Notes: generated by a model not told the origin, from the sequence alone. Positions 34,524-45,876 are shown, counted from the stretch's first letter. The stretch is 56,903 nt of DNA from Winogradskyella sp. (GCA_002722255.1 PBLD01000001.1:155323-212225); one strand, 5' to 3'. Translations and numbers: made by a program.

Positions 34524-36959
34524 TTAAAAACTATAATTCACAGCTACTATTAAGTTACGTCCTGCAGCAGATATGCCAGAGGAATAAGGTCTGTAACGTT
34601 GGTCTGTAATATTTTCTAGACTTGCTGTTAAAGTTAACTTATCTTTCCATTGGTATTGTGCTCTTAAGTTCAGCGTATACCAAGAAGGCGAATACGGATT
34701 TCCATCATCATCTTTAGCATATAAATAATCTTTAGAATACTCTGATGGCGCTAATTGATTAAAAGACAGCTCGCTATTATATACCGCAAAGACATCAAAT
34801 TGTAACTTTTCTTTTTTCCACATAAGGTGAGTGTTACCAAAATTAGGAGCCACATGTCTTACAGGAACTTCTATACCATTATCATCTTCAGTACCTCCAA
34901 TAACATTATACTGTGACCGTAGCTTTAATGCCTTAGAGAAATTTACTTCTGCACCAATTTCAAAACCATAAATCCAGGCTTTAGAAGCGTTTTGTATGGC
35001 TTGCACTGAGCTTAATTCTCCATCGTAAACAATTTCGGTTTCGCCATTAATATCAAAATCTCTTCTAATTAGTGCATTGTCTAAAAAGGTGTAATAGGTC
35101 GCCATGTCTAATACAACTTTGTTTTCAAAATTTAGCTTTAAACCTAACTCACCTCCGTAAGCGTATTCTGGTTTTAAATTGTTGTTTGGCACTACTACAG
35201 ATCCTGGTTCTGAGTCAAACACCTTACCAATATCATCTATATTAGGTGCTCTAAAAGCGGTTGAAGCATTTAGCTTCCATTGAATCATTTTGCTTGGCGA
35301 CCAGGTTATACCTGCTGTACCTGTTAATGCACCTGTATTAATATCGGCTTTATTAAACGGAAGATTTAAAAAGACATTGTTTTCAGTAAAATCTGCTTTA
35401 GCAATTATTTGATTGTACCTTAAACCTGATTGAAACACAAACTTAGAGTTAGGTTTATATTTTAAACTTGTATATGCTGCAATAGACTGCCAAGTGGCGC
35501 CATCTGGATAACGTGTTACAGTTGCTGAATTTTCATTTGTAATGATGTTTTTATCATACCCATCAGAGTTTACAGTATTGTGCAAATATTCTATACCATA
35601 AAAAAGGCTTGTTTTACTACTTAAGTCCTTTTCTAAGTCTACATTAAACGAAAATGCATCTACATTCTCTGCACGTAGAGATCTAATATCGGATTGAAAA
35701 TCTCTGTCTTCTCTACTCTCTTTAAAGTTTTGATAGGCTAAGGTAGTTTGAAGCTTGTCATATAAATTAGAGCTACTACTGGTTTTTGTAACCTGAAAAT
35801 TACCCATAAACCATTGCTGTGGACCATAATTCCATTCGGCAGAACGTAATATTTCACCTCGTGGCCTTATCAACCTGTCATACCTTGAATAGTCTGAAGT
35901 TGTGGTAAAAAATAACCCTAAATCTAATTTAAGATTGTCCTTAGGTTCGTACCTTACCTTTTGCATAAGGTTTATCTGGTCGTAGCCAGTAGGTTTCTGC
36001 ACCTTTGGGTTACTATTGGTTACAATAACATCCTCACCGTTTTGCCTTATGACATATTCTGGTCTTAGGTATTCATTTGGTCCATGGCTTCCCATTCTTA
36101 AGTCATCAAAATCTGTATAACTAACGTTAGTTGAAAAGGCCCATTTTTTATAGCCTAAGTTAAAATCTAAATGTGTTGTTTTTTCGTTATTAGCACTAGC
36201 GTAACGAAGCATGGTATTTCCACTTATTACAGACTCATCTCTATATGACAATTGTGGTTTTTTAGTATAAAAACTCATAACACCACCAATAGCATCACTA
36301 CCATAAACAACAGAACCAGCTCCAAGCGTTACTTCGGTATTTTGAACAGATAAAGGATCTATTGATATAACATTTTGTAGATTACCTCCTCTAAAAATGG
36401 CATTATTCATTCTTACACCATCTACACTAATAAGTAATCTATTTGTAGAAAAACCGCGTATCATTGGGCTACCACCTCCCATTTGACTTTTTTGAATAAA
36501 AACGTTGCCAGTATTATCTAAAAGATCTGCGCTTGTTTGCGGATTGGTAAAGGCAATTTCTTTAGCGTTTACCGCAACAATAGATTGTGGAATATCTTTT
36601 TTGCTTTGCTCGAATTTAGATACTGAAATTACAATTTGCTTAAGCCCTTCTACTTTAGGTATTAGATATATAATGTAATTGTTTTCAGAAATCTCTACTT
36701 TTCTTAGCTGCAATGGTTCATATAATAGGTTTTTAAAATAAATAACTTCCCTATCATTAAACTTATTTAGATTAGCATTACCATCAAAATCTGTAACTTC
36801 ATATTTTGTTTGTTGCAAATTATATAATGAAACACCAGAAATTGGTTGGTTTGTACCCTCTTCTAAAACCGTAATGGTTTGGGCATTTATACCATTATAA
36901 CATAGGTACAAAATGGCACTAAAAATGACACTAATTTTTAGTTTTATATACTTGGTCAT
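34524..36959 (-). CDS. TonB-dependent receptor, haem/haemoprotein-receptor-like
   Basis: 811 residues. A signal peptide (ending GINAQ) is followed by a CarboxypepD_reg-like domain (TITVLEEGTNQPISGVSLYN) and a plug domain. The plug signature GGGSPMIRGFSTNRLLISVD, then GVRMNNAIFRGG, resembles the haemoglobin/hemin receptor group. The barrel ends GRNLIVAVNYSF with the terminal Phe. Substrate assignment to haem is only by this resemblance; no FRAP/NPNL motif was checked. It is last in the run porZ-recO-receptor, 24 bp after recO. Confidence 0.85.
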   Translation of the reverse strand: MTKYIKLKISVIFSAILYLCYNGINAQTITVLEEGTNQPISGVSLYNLQQTKYEVTDFDGNANLNKFNDREVIYFKNLLYEPLQLRKVEISENNYIIYLIPKVEGLKQIVISVSKFEQSKKDIPQSIVAVNAKEIAFTNPQTSADLLDNTGNVFIQKSQMGGGSPMIRGFSTNRLLISVDGVRMNNAIFRGGNLQNVISIDPLSVQNTEVTLGAGSVVYGSDAIGGVMSFYTKKPQLSYRDESVISGNTMLRYASANNEKTTHLDFNLGYKKWAFSTNVSYTDFDDLRMGSHGPNEYLRPEYVIRQNGEDVIVTNSNPKVQKPTGYDQINLMQKVRYEPKDNLKLDLGLFFTTTSDYSRYDRLIRPRGEILRSAEWNYGPQQWFMGNFQVTKTSSSSNLYDKLQTTLAYQNFKESREDRDFQSDIRSLRAENVDAFSFNVDLEKDLSSKTSLFYGIEYLHNTVNSDGYDKNIITNENSATVTRYPDGATWQSIAAYTSLKYKPNSKFVFQSGLRYNQIIAKADFTENNVFLNLPFNKADINTGALTGTAGITWSPSKMIQWKLNASTAFRAPNIDDIGKVFDSEPGSVVVPNNNLKPEYAYGGELGLKLNFENKVVLDMATYYTFLDNALIRRDFDINGETEIVYDGELSSVQAIQNASKAWIYGFEIGAEVNFSKALKLRSQYNVIGGTEDDNGIEVPVRHVAPNFGNTHLMWKKEKLQFDVFAVYNSELSFNQLAPSEYSKDYLYAKDDDGNPYSPSWYTLNLRAQYQWKDKLTLTASLENITDQRYRPYSSGISAAGRNLIVAVNYSF

Positions 36960-36983
36960 TAAAATCTTTTCGTAAAAATTAGC

Positions 36984-37703
36984 TCAATGAAATACTTCAT
37001 TTAACACTTGTAATGATTTTGGTTTCTTAAATCCATCCAAATGTAACTCAAAATAATGCAATAGGACATTTAAAAACTCTCGCCTTTGTTTTGCATTGAT
37101 TTTAATACCGTTTAATGCATCAAAATTTGTGCCCAATAATCGTTTTAAGAGTGTTAAATTTTCGCCAGAAATAGAGTATATACCATGATTGATAGATTCA
37201 AAAATCCCAGACTCCATATTAAAATATGGATAGTCTATATTTTTACTGTCTGGCAAAAAGCCAAGGTAGCGCGTTAACTTTAACAAAAACAATAAATGAA
37301 AATTAGAAAATTGATCTGCGCTATCGAGATATTGTAAAGCTATTTCGAGATAATTAAATAATGCTTCGTTTTTTTCTTCTTCCTTTAAAGTATTAGAGAG
37401 AACTTCTGAGAGAAACAGTGCTATAGAGCTTTTGTATATATTGGAATGTACTGAGTGATATATGAAGCTAAACTTTACTTCTTTTATACCCTGTAGTGAT
37501 CTGTTGGTTTTAAAATTTTCTTCAAAATAAAGTTGAGATAAAGCTTGATAGTAAACTGTTTTGCTACTACCTTTTTTTGATTTTAAAACACCTCTTAAAA
37601 TATAAGTTACAACACCTCGCTCTTTAGTGTAACATTTTACAATAAGATCATTGTCCCTGTATTTTAATTTTGAAAGAACAATACCTTGATTTTTTGTTAG
37701 CAT
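36984..37703 (-). CDS. recO: DNA repair protein RecO
   Basis: 239 residues, normal length. The N-terminal OB fold is visible (QGIVLSKLKYRDNDLIVKCY, then ERGVVTYILRGV), followed by a helical domain. RecO works with RecR to load RecA on SSB-coated DNA in gap repair. The zinc cysteines present in some RecO proteins are absent, as in many Bacteroidota. The start lies one base after the porZ stop, so translation is probably coupled. This gene and recX are the recombination genes in the window, apart from the polymerase cassette. Confidence 0.92.
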   Translation of the reverse strand: MLTKNQGIVLSKLKYRDNDLIVKCYTKERGVVTYILRGVLKSKKGSSKTVYYQALSQLYFEENFKTNRSLQGIKEVKFSFIYHSVHSNIYKSSIALFLSEVLSNTLKEEEKNEALFNYLEIALQYLDSADQFSNFHLLFLLKLTRYLGFLPDSKNIDYPYFNMESGIFESINHGIYSISGENLTLLKRLLGTNFDALNGIKINAKQRREFLNVLLHYFELHLDGFKKPKSLQVLNEVFH

Positions 37704-37704
37704 G

Positions 37705-40086
37705 TTATCTTACTATGAGAACCTTTAAAACTTTAGTTTCAAATGAATCTAAATCTGAAATCATTATTAGGTAAACACCTGTTCTTACAATAGAGTTACC
37801 TAAATTTTTACCATTCCAAACGGCTGTACCACCATCTATAGCAAAATTATAATTTGCACTCGAGGATCTAAGGTTTATATTAGACTGAGCTTCAGCAACG
37901 AGGTTACCTTCGATATCAGTAATCTTAATGTTTACATTTTCAGTCAACCCACTGATTTTAATACCTTTATTAATATCATTCAAATCATTAAAACCAAGTA
38001 CATTATACTCTGGTCGTACTGGGTTTGGGTATACAAAGGCATCTTCTAACGTTTCTTCTGGCTTTGATCCACCCGCTCTAAATGAGAGCATACCTTTTAT
38101 TGTAGCAATATATACTATGCCGTTATTAGGATCTAAAGAAATATCTGTAACACTATTAGATGGCAATGGAGAGTTATCTTTTGTAAAGTGATATATGGTA
38201 TTTTGACCATCTGGTGAAAAATAAAACACGCCAGAATCTACTGTAGCTACCCATTTATTATTAGAACCATCTGCCTCAATATCTGTTATGGTCTGGGACT
38301 CTAACAATTCTTGTGCAATACCATCTTCTAGAATAATTATTGAGTTTAGAGTAGGGTTAGGATCGTCAAAAAAGCCAGATGTATTAAAAAGCACTCTAAG
38401 TCCTGAGAAGGTTCCTATCCATAGTTGATTCCTATTATCTATTTCTAGAGCTGTTACTCTGGGAAAGGGAAGGTTTTGTTCTTCCGATGTTAAATTTTTA
38501 AGTGGATTAGCTAAGTTCTCATTATAAGCATACAAACCATTAGAATAACCTCCAATCCATTTTGTCCCATTATTATCTATAGCTATATCAAAAAAGCCAA
38601 ACTCCCCTAACAATTCGTCTTCAATAATAGATGAAAAATCGAAACCTTGCCAACTTCCGGAATTTGGATCATAAGACTTTAAAGGATTAGGTGCTCTCGC
38701 AGTCATAGTCCATAAAACACCTTCATCATCAAAAGTAGAAGCCGAAACTCTTACGCTTATAACCTGTGGAGCGTTTGGTACCACTAAGGACTCTAAGCCA
38801 CTGTTCTCTTGATTATATAGTATAGTTGGCTGAAAGTCATTTATTTCTAAAATTCCATTTTGAAAGGAACTTACAAAAACTTGATTTGGGTTAAAGGGAT
38901 TTACAGATATTTGTGATAAGTTCCTTGCCCCAAAAACACTATCAAAAGGTATATTGTGCCAGACCTCATCTTTTAGATAACTTAATCCTCTAGCTCGTTG
39001 TGGCGCAGGGTCAAAAGCAGTAGTGTAGTCCCCAAAGCTTGCCCAAACGACTTCAGACTCAGCATTAAGCTTAAATATTTCATTCATTAGAGGTCCGTTT
39101 GGTTTAACTTCTGTGTATATTAAACCTGCTTCATTACTGGTTTTTAAAACCCCAAATTTTTCTGTACCTATATAAATTTCATCATTAACTTGAGCGGCAG
39201 AAGTAAAACGAGTATCAAAATCATCATTGTTAGAATATGTCTCTATGAGTTGTGCAGCCTCATTATAAACCTGAACTGTGTTAATACTTGAGATAATAAG
39301 ATTACTATCATTAACCTCTGTATCTAAGGGTGTGAATGGTAAAACAAAAAGTTGGGTAAAACTCGTATTTGTTATTTCAAAAAAGGCCCTATTTGCTCTA
39401 ATAGCATAAGCTAAATTATCTACCGTATTAATCTTTAAAAAATTACCACCTATAATAGTTTGCCACTGCGAGAAGTCTATGAGGTTAGGGTTGTTTAAAT
39501 CTGCCTTTTTTAATCCATTTCCACTAGAACACGCTGCAAAAATTTCGTCATTTAAAATTGTAACCTGATTTACTATAATTTGTGAACCTCCACCTCCTAT
39601 GTAATAAGTATCCCCAAACTCTAATCTTGCTAAATCATAAACAGATATACCATAATCTGTTGATATGTATACTAAACCATCGTACTCATAGAAGTGATTG
39701 ATAGATTTATTATCTGGTGTAATGTTTTCTTTTTCTAAAATATCAACCACAGACAACACCGAGTTATCTGTTTCAGAGTATACTTCTATTAAACCTGTTT
39801 CATAACCGACAACCAAGTATTGAAATTCTTCACTATAAAGAATAGTTGTAATCTGCTCACCAGACAACCCTTCTACGGTAGTAATTGTTTTTATTTCCTC
39901 AGTTAATGTATCATATTCAAAAACAGCATTTTGAGCCGCAGCATATATCTTGTTAGTACCACTAACAACATCTACAATATCGTTATAAGAAAAATGTGCT
40001 TGCCATAATGTAGAAAAATCTTGTGCGCTAAGATTAAGAGATAAACTAAGAAAGAATAGTAAAAATTTAAAAACAGTTTTATGCAT
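37705..40086 (-). CDS. porZ: PorZ, type IX secretion accessory beta-propeller protein
   Basis: 793 residues from the ATG at 40086. The longer frame begins with a TTG at 40104 that overlaps the -7 box, so it is rejected. A signal peptide (HKTVFKFLLFFLSLSLNLSA) is followed by two seven-bladed propeller regions of the two-component-regulator type (for example KWIGGYSNGLYAYN, LWIGTFSGLRVLF, KWVATVDSGVFYF) and a C-terminal T9SS-like sorting domain (FVYPNPVRPEYNVLGF). This is the PorZ architecture; in Porphyromonas PorZ sits on the surface and helps deliver anionic LPS to T9SS cargo. The place next to recO agrees with the gene order I recall for Flavobacteria. Confidence 0.85.
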   Translation of the reverse strand: MHKTVFKFLLFFLSLSLNLSAQDFSTLWQAHFSYNDIVDVVSGTNKIYAAAQNAVFEYDTLTEEIKTITTVEGLSGEQITTILYSEEFQYLVVGYETGLIEVYSETDNSVLSVVDILEKENITPDNKSINHFYEYDGLVYISTDYGISVYDLARLEFGDTYYIGGGGSQIIVNQVTILNDEIFAACSSGNGLKKADLNNPNLIDFSQWQTIIGGNFLKINTVDNLAYAIRANRAFFEITNTSFTQLFVLPFTPLDTEVNDSNLIISSINTVQVYNEAAQLIETYSNNDDFDTRFTSAAQVNDEIYIGTEKFGVLKTSNEAGLIYTEVKPNGPLMNEIFKLNAESEVVWASFGDYTTAFDPAPQRARGLSYLKDEVWHNIPFDSVFGARNLSQISVNPFNPNQVFVSSFQNGILEINDFQPTILYNQENSGLESLVVPNAPQVISVRVSASTFDDEGVLWTMTARAPNPLKSYDPNSGSWQGFDFSSIIEDELLGEFGFFDIAIDNNGTKWIGGYSNGLYAYNENLANPLKNLTSEEQNLPFPRVTALEIDNRNQLWIGTFSGLRVLFNTSGFFDDPNPTLNSIIILEDGIAQELLESQTITDIEADGSNNKWVATVDSGVFYFSPDGQNTIYHFTKDNSPLPSNSVTDISLDPNNGIVYIATIKGMLSFRAGGSKPEETLEDAFVYPNPVRPEYNVLGFNDLNDINKGIKISGLTENVNIKITDIEGNLVAEAQSNINLRSSSANYNFAIDGGTAVWNGKNLGNSIVRTGVYLIMISDLDSFETKVLKVLIVR

Positions 40087-40101
40087 TATAAATTGTTTGC
40101 T

Positions 40102-40109
40102 CAAATATA
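40102..40109 (-). promoter_or_regulatory. porZ: -7 box for the porZ-recO-receptor operon
   Basis: Minus-strand TATATTTG (40109 to 40102) matches TAnnTTTG, 15 bp before the ATG at 40086. It fixes the start, because a TTG start at 40104 would overlap it. Confidence 0.65.
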
Positions 40110-40154
40110 TTTAATAGTAACGATAATATTGCACTAATCATATAATATGTAACA

Positions 40155-40186
40155 AAAAAAGCTTCCACTAGTAGTGGAAGCTTTTC
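40155..40186 (-). terminator. Terminator after gdhA
   Basis: GCTTCCACT (40161-40169) pairs with AGTGGAAGC (40173-40181) around a 3-nt loop, flanked by AAAA and TTTT, with a seven-base T-run on the minus strand. Confidence 0.92.
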
Positions 40187-40204
40187 ATATTTTAATTTTA
40201 TAAA

Positions 40205-41614
<1,410 letters not shown>

Positions 41615-41709
41615 TTATTTTTTTTATATTCTCAATTATTTTTTAAATATTCGAACTTTGTAATAAAATTCTTCTCCCTAAAAGAAATCTGCATTTTATC
41701 CGTTTTATT

Positions 41710-41738
41710 TTGTAGTTCGTCGAGTTTTTATATATTTG
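41710..41738 (+). promoter_or_regulatory. -33/-7 promoter for the THC0290-type gene
   Basis: TTG at 41710-41712 and TATATTTG at 41731-41738 are 18 bp apart, close to the Bacteroidota TTTG-N19-TAnnTTTG pattern, 29 bp before the ATG at 41768. Confidence 0.65.
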
Positions 41739-41767
41739 TTTGGCAATCGCTTAATCACAAGTGTTTT

Positions 41768-42571
41768 ATGGTAAGACATATTAAAAAATTAATAACGTTG
41801 TTTGGATTGATATGTGCAGTTCAAACCTCTACAGCCCAATTGGGTTTTTCTCACGAAATAGGTGCATTTGTTGGAGCGGTTGCGTTTCAATCTGACTTTG
41901 GTGTTAGAAATGATTTTGAAACCAATTCTGGTAATACTGGTATTGCCTTAGGGATTGTGCACTACATTAACTTTGCCTACAGAGCCGACTGTAATTGTTA
42001 TACAACGGATACTTATTTTAACGACCATTTTAAAATTAGAAGTGAAATCTCCTGGAATAAAACTCCACTAGAGCATTTTGGTAAATGGGTAGATGATGCA
42101 AGAACAAGTGCAGATGCAGATAAACTAAGAGCTCATACAGGAGAGGCTCAAAACTGGGATATTGGAATGCAATTAGAATACTTCCCAAGAAGTATTAGAG
42201 CTTTCTCAGCAGGCGCCTACTCTTTTGCACCTTTTGCGGCTGTTGGTGCTCACTTTGTGTCTTTTAATCCAAATGTTGAAACTGCCTATGGAGATGGTAA
42301 TATTTTAAACAACAATAACTTTTACACACCTTGGGGCAATGTTTCTGATGGTGATCCTTTTATAAGTGCAGAATCTGGATCTACATGGTCTGTAGTTGCT
42401 AGTGTAGGAACGCGTTACAAACTTACAATACTGTCTGACTTATTTGTAGAATTAAGATGGCAATACTATTTTGATGATTTTATTGATGGATTAAACCACA
42501 AGCTTTCATCTAACAAAGCTAATGATTGGAATCTTTGGCTAAACTTTGGTTACATTTATTACCTAGATTAA
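41768..42571 (+). CDS. Exported THC0290_0291-type family protein, probable outer-membrane barrel
   Basis: 267 residues from the ATG at 41768; the frame is open from 41570 but that part crosses the gdhA and local promoters. A signal peptide (RHIKKLITLFGLICAVQTSTAQ) is followed by beta-strand-like sequence, and the C-terminus LWLNFGYIYYLD fits a barrel end. A cysteine pair occurs in ADCNCYTTD. I recall similar sequences (LGFSHEIGAF, FRS-rich strands) as the Flavobacteriia family THC0290_0291 of unknown function. The gene is alone, divergent from gdhA. Confidence 0.65.
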   Translation: MVRHIKKLITLFGLICAVQTSTAQLGFSHEIGAFVGAVAFQSDFGVRNDFETNSGNTGIALGIVHYINFAYRADCNCYTTDTYFNDHFKIRSEISWNKTPLEHFGKWVDDARTSADADKLRAHTGEAQNWDIGMQLEYFPRSIRAFSAGAYSFAPFAAVGAHFVSFNPNVETAYGDGNILNNNNFYTPWGNVSDGDPFISAESGSTWSVVASVGTRYKLTILSDLFVELRWQYYFDDFIDGLNHKLSSNKANDWNLWLNFGYIYYLD

Positions 42572-42581
42572 TAAAGAACTT

Positions 42582-43721
42582 TTAATCTATTGCCTGCTTA
42601 AGATCTGCAATTAAATCCTCCTTATCCTCTATCCCAACGCTCAATCTAATTAAGGAATCTACTACTCCTGTTTTTTCTCTTTCTTCTTTTGGTATACTTG
42701 CATGTGTCATACTTGCAGGATGACCAGCTAAAGACTCTACTCCTCCTAGAGACTCAGCCAAAGTGAAGATTTTGAGATTTTCAACTATTTTAATGGCTTC
42801 CTCATAATTGTTTCCCTTTGTGGTAAATGAAACCATACCACCAAAATCTTTCATTTGCGATTTTGCAATGTCATGATTAGGATGATTTTCAAAGCCTGGC
42901 CAATATACGTTTTCAATTTTTGGATGACTCATTAAAAACTCAGCAACTGCTTTACCATTTTCACAATGACGCTGCATCCTAACATGTAATGTTTTTATAC
43001 CTCTTAGAACCAAAAAAGCATCCTGTGGACCACAAATGGCTCCGCTTGCATTTTGAACAAAATATAGCTTCTCTGCTAATTCTTTATCTCTAACAACTAA
43101 AGCACCCATTACCACATCACTATGTCCTCCTAAATATTTAGTAGCTGAATGCATTACAATGTCAGCTCCCAAATCTAATGGTTGTTGTAAATATGGTGTA
43201 GCAAATGTATTATCTACCGCTAGTAAAAGGCTATATTTTTTCGAAATTTCAGAAACAGCTTTTATGTCAATGATGTTCATCATTGGGTTTGTTGGAGTTT
43301 CCACCCAAATGAGTTTAGTTTTCTCACTTATATAGTTTTCAATTTTATCTACATTACCCATTCCTATGAAGTGAAACTTGATTCCAAAATCCTCATATAT
43401 TTTAGTAAAAAGCCTATATGTACCACCATACAAATCATTTGTAGAAATCACCTCATCACCTGGTTTTAATAACTTTAAAACTGCGTCTATGGCCGCTAAT
43501 CCTGAACCAAAAGCCAGCCCGAAATTTCCATTTTCTAAACTTGCGAAGGATTGTTCAAGTGCATGTCTTGTAGGGTTGTGAGTTCGAGAATACTCATAGC
43601 CTTTATGGTTACCTGGTGATTTTTGAGCATATGTAGTAGTCTGATAGATTGGTGGCATTACAGATCCATAAGCTGCATCGTGCTTTTGACCTCCATGAAT
43701 AGTTTTTGTGTTAAATTTCAT
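42582..43721 (-). CDS. Cystathionine gamma-synthase/lyase family PLP enzyme
   Basis: 379 residues from the ATG at 43721 (MKFNTKTIHGGQKHDAAYGS); the frame is open 23 codons further but without support. A Cys/Met-metabolism PLP-dependent enzyme: YSRTHNPTR is the substrate/PLP-phosphate segment and Lys195 in SATKYLGGHSDV is the Schiff-base lysine. The family includes cystathionine gamma-synthase, gamma-lyase and beta-lyase. The N-terminus TKTIHGGQ and LGG-V-ESLAGHPASMTH fit the synthase/gamma-lyase branch, but one cannot choose between them from motifs. No SAM riboswitch was seen upstream. Confidence 0.88.
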   Translation of the reverse strand: MKFNTKTIHGGQKHDAAYGSVMPPIYQTTTYAQKSPGNHKGYEYSRTHNPTRHALEQSFASLENGNFGLAFGSGLAAIDAVLKLLKPGDEVISTNDLYGGTYRLFTKIYEDFGIKFHFIGMGNVDKIENYISEKTKLIWVETPTNPMMNIIDIKAVSEISKKYSLLLAVDNTFATPYLQQPLDLGADIVMHSATKYLGGHSDVVMGALVVRDKELAEKLYFVQNASGAICGPQDAFLVLRGIKTLHVRMQRHCENGKAVAEFLMSHPKIENVYWPGFENHPNHDIAKSQMKDFGGMVSFTTKGNNYEEAIKIVENLKIFTLAESLGGVESLAGHPASMTHASIPKEEREKTGVVDSLIRLSVGIEDKEDLIADLKQAID

Positions 43722-43839
43722 TATAATTTCTAAATGGTTTATCTTAATCGTGGTAACTTTACAGAAACAAGATTCTTTAAGGCATAACAAATTTAATCTA
43801 TAATTCGTTCTTAAATAAGCACTACAACACCTTTAATGA

Positions 43840-44568
43840 ATGATTAACAAAAATCACATTTCGCTTTTATTTCTATACTTAGCTTTATTTTTTTCATGTA
43901 GTAATGAAACTAAGACTATTAGTTTTGAAAACAATTCATATGAAAATCATTACGAAGCTGATATTTCTGTTTCTATTGATGAGGCTATTGGCAATAGTGA
44001 AGTAAGTAAGATTATAAACTTTAAAATAAAAGAAGCTATAATTTCAACACTAAGTGATGTCACAAAAAAAACAAGTCTAGAGTCTGTATTAGAAGATTTT
44101 GATGCTGAATTTATAACTTTCAAAAAGCAATTTCCAGAAGCGTCTCATCCTGCTTGGGAACTACACATAGAAACCGAAAAGGTTTATCAGTCAGAAGAAA
44201 TCATAACTTTATCCATTAACACCTATGAGTTTAAAGGTGGTGCTCACGGAAATGATAAAATTAAGTTTTTAAATCTTAATGCTAATACAGGCGAGGTTTA
44301 TAAGCTCAATGACTTCCTAGACAATTCAGACGGTTTTAAAGCACTTGCTAAGGACTATTTTTTAAAATCTATCGATGCCGATAAAGAAAACAATCAAATA
44401 GAGGACTACTTTTTTGGGAAACCATTTCAGTTACCTGAAAATATTGGCTTTAGTGAAGATGGTTTAGTTTTTTTATACAACGTGTATGAAGTTGCTTCTT
44501 ACGACCAAGGTTATACCGAGTTTGTTATTCCATTTGATGCGGTCGAACCATATCTAAAAGTTAAGTAA
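43840..44568 (+). CDS. DUF4163/DUF3298 domain lipoprotein
   Basis: 242 residues with a lipobox LFFSC (Cys20). The domain order is an N-terminal DUF4163-like part (about 40-110) and a C-terminal DUF3298/RsiV-like part with the typical TYEFKGGAHGNDKIKFLNLN, then TGEVYKLNDFLDN and QGYTEFVIPFDAVEPYL. In Firmicutes the related RsiV ectodomain binds lysozyme; in Bacteroidota the role is unknown. It is a stand-alone envelope lipoprotein here, not an anti-sigma factor, since there is no cytoplasmic part. It is divergent from the PLP enzyme gene. Confidence 0.85.
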   Translation: MINKNHISLLFLYLALFFSCSNETKTISFENNSYENHYEADISVSIDEAIGNSEVSKIINFKIKEAIISTLSDVTKKTSLESVLEDFDAEFITFKKQFPEASHPAWELHIETEKVYQSEEIITLSINTYEFKGGAHGNDKIKFLNLNANTGEVYKLNDFLDNSDGFKALAKDYFLKSIDADKENNQIEDYFFGKPFQLPENIGFSEDGLVFLYNVYEVASYDQGYTEFVIPFDAVEPYLKVK

Positions 44569-44635
44569 GCATTTTATTAATAATCGTATTAAAAGTCCGT
44601 TCTTTGCAACGCTATAAATACAAGCTCAAAACGCT

Positions 44636-44989
44636 ATGAAAAAAATATATCATCTAAGTACTTGTGACACTTGCAAAAGAATAATTAATGAACTTAACCT
44701 ACCTGAGGATTTCCAGTTTCAAGATATAAAGACCGAAGCAATTACCGAAAAACAAGTTGAGGAAATGCGCTGCCTAACTAACAGTTACGAAAGTCTCTTT
44801 AGCAAACGTGCAAGACTTTATAAAGAATTAGATTTAAAGAACAAATCTCTAACAGAAGATGATTATAAAAACTACATACTAGAGCACTATACATTTCTTA
44901 AAAGACCTGTAATAATTTTTAATGATACTATTTTTATTGGCAACTCTAAAAAAGTAGTTGAAACAGCTAAAAAAGCGATACATGAATAG
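44636..44989 (+). CDS. ArsC/Spx-family thioredoxin-fold protein
   Basis: 117 residues. It starts KKIYHLSTCDTCKRIINEL with a CxxC motif at 10-13, the catalytic Cys position of ArsC/YffB/Spx proteins, and ends with the conserved LKRPVIIFNDTIFIGNSKK (cis-Pro region). Such proteins reduce arsenate or, in Firmicutes, bind RNA polymerase; in Bacteroidota the role is usually undefined and no other ars gene is nearby. Its stop overlaps the start of the EamA gene by a few bases, so it is co-transcribed with the permease. Confidence 0.85.
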   Translation: MKKIYHLSTCDTCKRIINELNLPEDFQFQDIKTEAITEKQVEEMRCLTNSYESLFSKRARLYKELDLKNKSLTEDDYKNYILEHYTFLKRPVIIFNDTIFIGNSKKVVETAKKAIHE

Positions 44990-45875
44990 CAGAAAATATG
45001 CTTTGGCAGCATTGTTTGCAGTTCAGCTTATTTATGGTCTTAACTATACCATTGCCAAAACCGTAATGAATGAAAATTACATTAAACCTTTCGGTTTTGT
45101 TCTTTTGCGTGTTATTGGTGCCACTGCCCTATTTTGGTTAGTAAGTTTCTTTTTCCCTAAAGAAAAAATTGAAAAAAGAGATTACATTAAGTTTTTTGTT
45201 GCAGCTATTTTTGGCGTTGTAATTAATCTATTGTTCTTTTTTAAAGGCTTAGAATATACATCACCAATTCATGCTTCTGCTATAATGACTATAATACCAG
45301 TTATTATTCTGGTGTTATCATCTTACTTTTTAAAAGAAAAGATTACAGCTATAAAAATTGTTGGCATCATTGTAGCACTTTGTGGTGCTCTTGTTTTAAC
45401 CATATATGGTAAATCCGGAAGAGCAGGAGATAATGTTCCTCTTGGTAATTTACTTATTTTACTTAATGCCATATCTTATAGTATTTATGTTATTCTTATT
45501 AAAAAATTAACCGAAAAATACCACCCTTTCACCTTTATAAAATGGCTATTTTTAATTGGGTTGATTATACTTATACCTTTTGGCTATACAGAATTAACTG
45601 AAGTTCAATGGCAATCATTTACACCTTATATTACATTCTCTGTAATCTTTGTTGTTGTTGGCGCAACCTTTGGCACTTATCTATTAAACCCATACGCACT
45701 TAGTCAGCTAAAAGCTTCAACAGTAGGTATTTTTATTTACCTTCAACCTGTTATAGCAGCACTTTTTGCATTAGCAGTTGGTGCGGATTTTATAGATGCT
45801 ATAAAAATCGGAGCTATGGTTCTTATTTTTACAGGTGTTTATTTGGTATCTGTAAAGCGAAAACAAAATAAGTAG
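44982..45875 (+). CDS. EamA (DMT) family permease
   Basis: 297 residues from the ATG at 44982, which overlaps the preceding stop; the upstream open part lies inside the previous gene. About ten membrane helices in two EamA repeats: LAALFAVQLIYGLNYTIAKT opens the first and NLLILLNAISYSIYVILIKK the second. DMT permeases export metabolites such as amino acids or nucleotides. The substrate is unknown. The next gene starts one base after its stop with a TTG, so the three genes 44636-47007 form one operon. Confidence 0.9.
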   Translation: MNSRKYALAALFAVQLIYGLNYTIAKTVMNENYIKPFGFVLLRVIGATALFWLVSFFFPKEKIEKRDYIKFFVAAIFGVVINLLFFFKGLEYTSPIHASAIMTIIPVIILVLSSYFLKEKITAIKIVGIIVALCGALVLTIYGKSGRAGDNVPLGNLLILLNAISYSIYVILIKKLTEKYHPFTFIKWLFLIGLIILIPFGYTELTEVQWQSFTPYITFSVIFVVVGATFGTYLLNPYALSQLKASTVGIFIYLQPVIAALFALAVGADFIDAIKIGAMVLIFTGVYLVSVKRKQNK

Positions 45876-45876
45876 T

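Noticed and set aside
43722..43839. SAM riboswitch ahead of the cystathionine-type enzyme
   Set aside because: The gap is short and AT-rich and lacks a recognisable SAM aptamer or stem; no candidate could be supported.
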